21,705 bases of DNA from contig JBBSJS010000012.1 in NCBI GenBank assembly GCA_038257015.1, positions 1-21,705 of the forward strand, in the 5' to 3' direction. The position numbers and the translations under genes were made by a program. The notes beneath the pieces were generated by a model. The model saw nothing but the letters and a program-made list of their open reading frames with translations, was not told the origin of the DNA and made no database searches. This document shows, piece after piece, positions 18,234 to 21,705 of this stretch. Position 1 is the first letter of the stretch. Each line of letters starts with the position of its first letter. Source of the DNA: UBA920 sp038257015. GTDB taxonomy: Bacteria > Patescibacteriota > Doudnabacteria > UBA920.

Positions 18234-20664
18234 ATATTACTAAACTAACTATTCGACCTGGAACATAAATAATTTTTTTAATAGTTTGGTTGGCTAAATA
18301 CTTTTGTGCTGAATCGTCGGCATCCAAAACACTCTTCACTTCATCTTCGGTAGCAGTTTTAGACACTGCAATATCAAAGCGATGTTTACCATTAATCTGC
18401 ACCGGTAACATAAAATTATCTTCCACGATTAACGAAGCGTCGTACTTCGGCCATGGACCTTGATGAATCGATTCAGTTTCACCCGTCATTTGCCAGAGCT
18501 CTTCTGCCATGTGAGGAACAAAAGGCGCGAGTAACTTCAAAAATTGTTTTAGTTCCGGCAATGCTACTGGCTCGTCTTGCATTTCATTCAAACCAATCAT
18601 CAGACTTGAAACAGCGGTGTTAAACTTAAAGCTTTCAATATCCGCTTCTACTTTAGCAATTGTTTTCTGAAGAGCTGAGACAGCTGGTTCACTACTTGTT
18701 GCAACCTTGCTTTTGATGGTTGTTTCTGCAAAACGCCAGACCCGTTCTAAAAATCGCTTTGCACCAGTTAAGTCATTATCATTCCAAGGTGCAGGCTTTT
18801 CAAACGGTCCAATAAACATTTCGTAAAGTCGAAAAGCATCAGCACCAACCTCATCCACCACTTCTTCAGGACTGCGAGAGTTACCTTTGCGTTTGGAAAT
18901 TTTGGTTCCATCGGACGCTAAAATATATCCCAAGAACTCTAATCGCTTGAATGGTTCCGGATAATCAACTAATCCAGCATCTTGCATAACTTTGTGCCAA
19001 AAACGAGCGTAAATTAAATGAGCCACAGCGTGATCAGCGCCAGCATAAACATCCACTGCTCCCCAATATTTCGCGGCTTCTTTAGAAAATGGTTCGGCAT
19101 TGTTATGAGGGTCCATGAAACGTAACCAGTACCAAGATGATCCTGCCCACTGAGGCATTGTGTTAGTTTCGCGCTTCACTGCTATCCAAGATTCATCTTT
19201 TGCCTTGTTAGCAACTTCACCAGTCTCAGGATTTACAAATGCATTAACCCATTCTGGTATTCCTGCTAGTGGTCCTTCAATATTACCTGTTGGCTCGTAG
19301 GATTTAACTACGGGTAATTGCATGGAAGAAAGATATTCTGGGATTACTGGTACCGCAAAATATTCTTTTGAATCATCTTTGTAACTGACTGGTTGAGCAG
19401 GCAACCACTTCCCCACCGGACCTTGGGCAATTACGTCATAATTTTCTTTTCCTTCCACCCAAACAATAGGAAATGGTTCACCCCAAAATCGTTGGCGTGA
19501 GAAAACCCAATCGCGAATTTTATAGCGTTTTTCAGATTTTGCATCCAATTTTTCACCTAGAACTTTTGTATCAGCTTCCGCAAATTCTATGATTGGCAAA
19601 GATAAAACTTTTGCCATATCGGCATCACGTTCGTCTTTTGCAGGGACAGCCATCACAGCACCTGTACCATAAGAAGCAAGAACATAATCTGCTACAACAA
19701 TTGGTAGTAGTGAGCCTGTCAAAGGATGAACTGCGTTTACACCTTCAATAATTACACCAGTTTTTACATTTAGTTGTTGTCGGTCGAGCTCAGTTTTCTG
19801 ACGACTCGCTTCTATGTAATCTGAAATTGCTGTTGCGTTTTGTGCTTTTTCTAAAAGTTTCTTTGTCAGTTCACTTTCTGGTGCAATCGCTAAAAATGTT
19901 ACTCCTGGCAAAGTTTCTAACTTTGTTGTGAACACAGGAATTTCCACACCAGCGTCAGTTGGAAAAGCGAATTGATGTCCTTCACTTTTACCAATCCACG
20001 CGCGTTGGGCATTCTTCACTTTGTCTGGCCACTCAGGCAATAACTCTAAATCTTCTACTAATCTGTCTGCGTACTTAGTGATAGCTAAAACCCACTGGCG
20101 CATTGGCATTTGGAAAACTGGAAAGCCACCGCGTTCACTTTTACCATTTACAATATCTTCATTGGCAAGAACTGTACCCAGTTCCGGACACCAATTAACG
20201 GACATGGTTTTATTAATCGCCAGTCCTTGTTTGAAAAATTGTAAAAAGATTCGTTGAGTGTGCGCGTAGTAATTTGCATCTGTAGTATTAATTTCCCGCG
20301 ACCAATCATAACTAAGTCCCAACATTTGCAATTGAGTTTTGAACTTTGTAATGTTTCTTTCTACTGTGACTGTCGGATATTCTTTGTTGGCAATCGCAGT
20401 TTCTTCTGCAGGTAAACCAAAAGCATCCCAACCCATCGGGTGAAGAACGTTAAAACCATTCATGCGCTTAAAGCGACTGTAAACATCTGTCGCTACATAA
20501 CCACGCGGATGACCCACATGCATCGAACTACCTGAAGGATACGGGAACATGTCTAAGACGTAGCATGAAGGTTTGTCGCTGGTTTCTTCCGTTTTATAAG
20601 CATCATTTTCGTGCCAAGTTTTCTGCCACTTCTTCTCAAATTTTTTCGGATCGAATTTAACCAT
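18232..20664 (-). CDS. leuS: Leucyl-tRNA synthetase
   Basis: It charges tRNA-Leu with leucine in the cytosol. About 810 residues from the chosen start MVKFDPKKFEKKWQ (ATG 20662-20664). An in-frame ATG six codons earlier lies nearer the upstream hairpin and lacks support. Class I signatures: HVGHPRGYVATD (HIGH motif), WGDAFGLPAEETA-type pocket (MGWDAFGLPAEETA), and KISKRKGNSRSPEEVV (KMSKS). The CP1 editing domain is about 220-390. It includes GTGAVMAVPAKDERDADMA, the editing-site T/D-rich motif. The end has the anticodon-binding and C-terminal domains (FVPHMAEELWQM, VQINGKHRFDIAVS). Bacterial type, full length, monocistronic between terminators. Confidence 0.97.
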   Translation of the reverse strand: MVKFDPKKFEKKWQKTWHENDAYKTEETSDKPSCYVLDMFPYPSGSSMHVGHPRGYVATDVYSRFKRMNGFNVLHPMGWDAFGLPAEETAIANKEYPTVTVERNITKFKTQLQMLGLSYDWSREINTTDANYYAHTQRIFLQFFKQGLAINKTMSVNWCPELGTVLANEDIVNGKSERGGFPVFQMPMRQWVLAITKYADRLVEDLELLPEWPDKVKNAQRAWIGKSEGHQFAFPTDAGVEIPVFTTKLETLPGVTFLAIAPESELTKKLLEKAQNATAISDYIEASRQKTELDRQQLNVKTGVIIEGVNAVHPLTGSLLPIVVADYVLASYGTGAVMAVPAKDERDADMAKVLSLPIIEFAEADTKVLGEKLDAKSEKRYKIRDWVFSRQRFWGEPFPIVWVEGKENYDVIAQGPVGKWLPAQPVSYKDDSKEYFAVPVIPEYLSSMQLPVVKSYEPTGNIEGPLAGIPEWVNAFVNPETGEVANKAKDESWIAVKRETNTMPQWAGSSWYWLRFMDPHNNAEPFSKEAAKYWGAVDVYAGADHAVAHLIYARFWHKVMQDAGLVDYPEPFKRLEFLGYILASDGTKISKRKGNSRSPEEVVDEVGADAFRLYEMFIGPFEKPAPWNDNDLTGAKRFLERVWRFAETTIKSKVATSSEPAVSALQKTIAKVEADIESFKFNTAVSSLMIGLNEMQDEPVALPELKQFLKLLAPFVPHMAEELWQMTGETESIHQGPWPKYDASLIVEDNFMLPVQINGKHRFDIAVSKTATEDEVKSVLDADDSAQKYLANQTIKKIIYVPGRIVSLVI

Positions 20665-20685
20665 AGAAGTTTGAAATATCAATAA

Positions 20686-20707
20686 AGAGCCCAGCTTTTT
20701 GGGCTTT
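20686..20707. terminator. Short hairpin upstream of leuS
   Basis: AGCCCA/TGGGCT (20688-20693 with 20700-20705), with CTTTATT following on the - strand. A weak terminator or leader hairpin next to the stronger one at 20725. Confidence 0.4.
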
Positions 20708-20724
20708 GTTAAAAGTATTGTAAC

Positions 20725-20756
20725 AAAAAACCGCGGGCTTGTAGAGCACGCGGTTT
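20725..20756 (-). terminator. Terminator of the anchored protein gene
   Basis: On the - strand, AAACCGCG (20749-20756) pairs with CGCGGTTT (20728-20735), followed by TTTTTTG. It shares its loop GTAGAGCAC with the terminator at 21425. Confidence 0.85.
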
Positions 20757-20796
20757 AAGAAATTCTACGCGGGATTAATAAAGTGTTAGTGTATCA

Positions 20797-21390
20797 CTAT
20801 TGGTTAACTTGATTATATGCTTCAATTACTTCTGGATATTTTTGGCTGTATGATTCTGTAAATTGACATTTGCCCATACAATCTGGAATCCAAATTGGGA
20901 TTGACCCATCAGCTTCGTTTCCGTATAAGAACCCTCCCGAGCCATTGTTTTGATAGTAACTGGAGATACTATAGATGTACCCTGCACTCGGTGGTTGTAG
21001 TTTTTCTACTACAATAGCAACAAGGTCGTTAGGATTGCTAATATTGGATAGTTCGTAATCTTTCATCGGATTAACAACCTTGCGATTTAGCTCTGCTTTT
21101 AATGCTTCATTGAATAAACCACCAGGTGTAAATACCACAGCAGGTAAACTACCTTCTTGTGTTTGTACAACTTCTACTGCTGGTTCTTCTTCTGGCTTAG
21201 GAGTGACAATTAGTGGTGTTGGAAAATTATTAGCAACTTCATTGCTAATATAATCATTTGCCATAAACCCTAGAATTGCTGATATTGCCATGAGCGCGAC
21301 AATCATTAAAATAACCAGTGATTTACCAGCACCTTTAGACCGTGGGGTTGGTTGTTGATCGCTCTGAGGAGCTGATTGAATTGGGTCCAT
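20797..21390 (-). CDS. Single-pass exported protein, unknown
   Basis: The 197 residues start with a polar, Pro/Gln-rich N-terminus of about 20 residues, then one strong membrane segment (LVILMIVALMAISAILGFMA, about 25-44). Next comes a Pro-rich linker (PTPLIVTPKPEEEPAVEVVQ) and an extracellular domain with SAGYIYSISSYYQNNGSGGF and GSIPIWIPDCMGKC. CMGKC likely makes a disulfide. The tail is YSQKYPEVIEAYNQVNQ. ATG with SD-like AAAGGA about 5 nt upstream. Flanked by near-identical terminators. I do not recognise the family; the layout suits an envelope protein. Confidence 0.75.
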   Translation of the reverse strand: MDPIQSAPQSDQQPTPRSKGAGKSLVILMIVALMAISAILGFMANDYISNEVANNFPTPLIVTPKPEEEPAVEVVQTQEGSLPAVVFTPGGLFNEALKAELNRKVVNPMKDYELSNISNPNDLVAIVVEKLQPPSAGYIYSISSYYQNNGSGGFLYGNEADGSIPIWIPDCMGKCQFTESYSQKYPEVIEAYNQVNQ

Positions 21391-21424
21391 ATATCCTTTA
21401 TTAATAACTCTGTTAAAAGTATAA

Positions 21425-21460
21425 CAAAAAAAACCGCGGTCTTGTAGAGCACTCGGTTAT
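21425..21460 (-). terminator. Terminator of the PPC-domain gene
   Basis: On the - strand, AACCG pairs with CGGTT around a loop containing TGCTCTACAAGAC, followed by TTTTTTTTG. The second half is like the terminator 20725-20756. Confidence 0.7.
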
Positions 21461-21484
21461 AATTACAAACTAGTAATTTGTAGG

Positions 21485-21705
21485 TTAGGACATCAAGTTT
21501 AGTCCAGTGAAATCATCTGGTCGGCGAATAATCTCCCCTTCCAAGACTTTTAGGTAAACTTCTAGCGTTGCGGAAACCACCAACTCTTTGATGTGACCAC
21601 CGACGACATTAAAGTTACTGTCAGAAAAACTTCCGTGAGCATGCACGACTGTTTTGTGATTGAAAGTCCCGATATTGCCGGCAACTGACAGCACTTCTAA
21701 GTTAT
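21485..21705 (-). CDS. C-terminal part of a PPC/DUF296 protein (5' end outside window)
   Basis: The frame runs off the right edge and ends at TAA (21485). The visible residues include EVLSVAGNIGTFNHKTVVHA, HGSFSDSNFNVVGGHIKELV and SATLEVYLKVLEGEIIRRPD. They match the PPC (DUF296) domain, which in bacteria is a small stand-alone trimeric protein of about 120-145 residues with possible DNA or metal binding. His residues in VVHAHG and GGHI are its likely metal ligands. The visible part is about half of the domain. Confidence 0.8.
   Translation of the reverse strand, partial: NLEVLSVAGNIGTFNHKTVVHAHGSFSDSNFNVVGGHIKELVVSATLEVYLKVLEGEIIRRPDDFTGLNLMS

Noticed and set aside
1..21705. CRISPR array
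   Set aside because: No regularly spaced identical repeats were found; the recurring hairpins differ in sequence and lie at gene borders.

Overview
The core genes suggest a Candidate Phyla Radiation (Patescibacteria) chromosome. They include compact ribosomal protein genes, a bacterial-type leucyl-tRNA synthetase, YihA/EngB, a TrmB-type regulator, a kinase-fold protein and short membrane-anchored orphans. Most end in TAA, and several have no Shine-Dalgarno (SD) sequence. The standard code fits every long gene. The lineage is an inference; no marker here fixes it.

Layout. 1-1500: the tail of an unknown + strand gene, then rplJ and rplL on the - strand with a hairpin-rich leader and a hairpin-rich spacer. 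1640-3245: a small promoter-driven + gene facing a kinase-fold gene. About 3300-10100: an accessory region whose recognisable genes are almost all on the - strand. Most are very small and most have a perfect AGGAGG. Many are separated by an intrinsic terminator followed at once by a second hairpin that lies in the next gene's leader. The region holds Cys-rich mini-proteins, small membrane proteins, an outer-membrane-barrel-like exported protein, and a 129-nt RNA with the complete tRNA-like half of tmRNA but no tag-coding domain. From about 7834 to 10100 coding potential collapses into very short, frame-shifting pieces among many strong hairpins. This is either decayed genes, structured RNA, or both. 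10174-13580: a TrmB-like regulator, divergent from two unknown genes with consensus signals. 13620-21705: core-type genes, namely a DUF218 protein, an alkyltransferase-like protein, ppa, engB, two exported proteins (one META/HslJ), a polytopic membrane protein, leuS, another anchored protein and a PPC/DUF296 protein cut by the window edge.

The most notable object is the tmRNA-like RNA at 4170-4298. It keeps the G3-U70 alanine identity pair, the discriminator A, an encoded CCA, a tmRNA-type D-arm and a long helix 2, which ends in a loop of only about 29 nt. It lies between two small genes that are probably on the same transcript. Second is the repeated terminator-plus-leader-hairpin architecture. 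Third is the candidate structured RNA or decayed tract behind a near-consensus promoter at 9394-9422. All claims rest on reading the sequence; no database or folding program was run.
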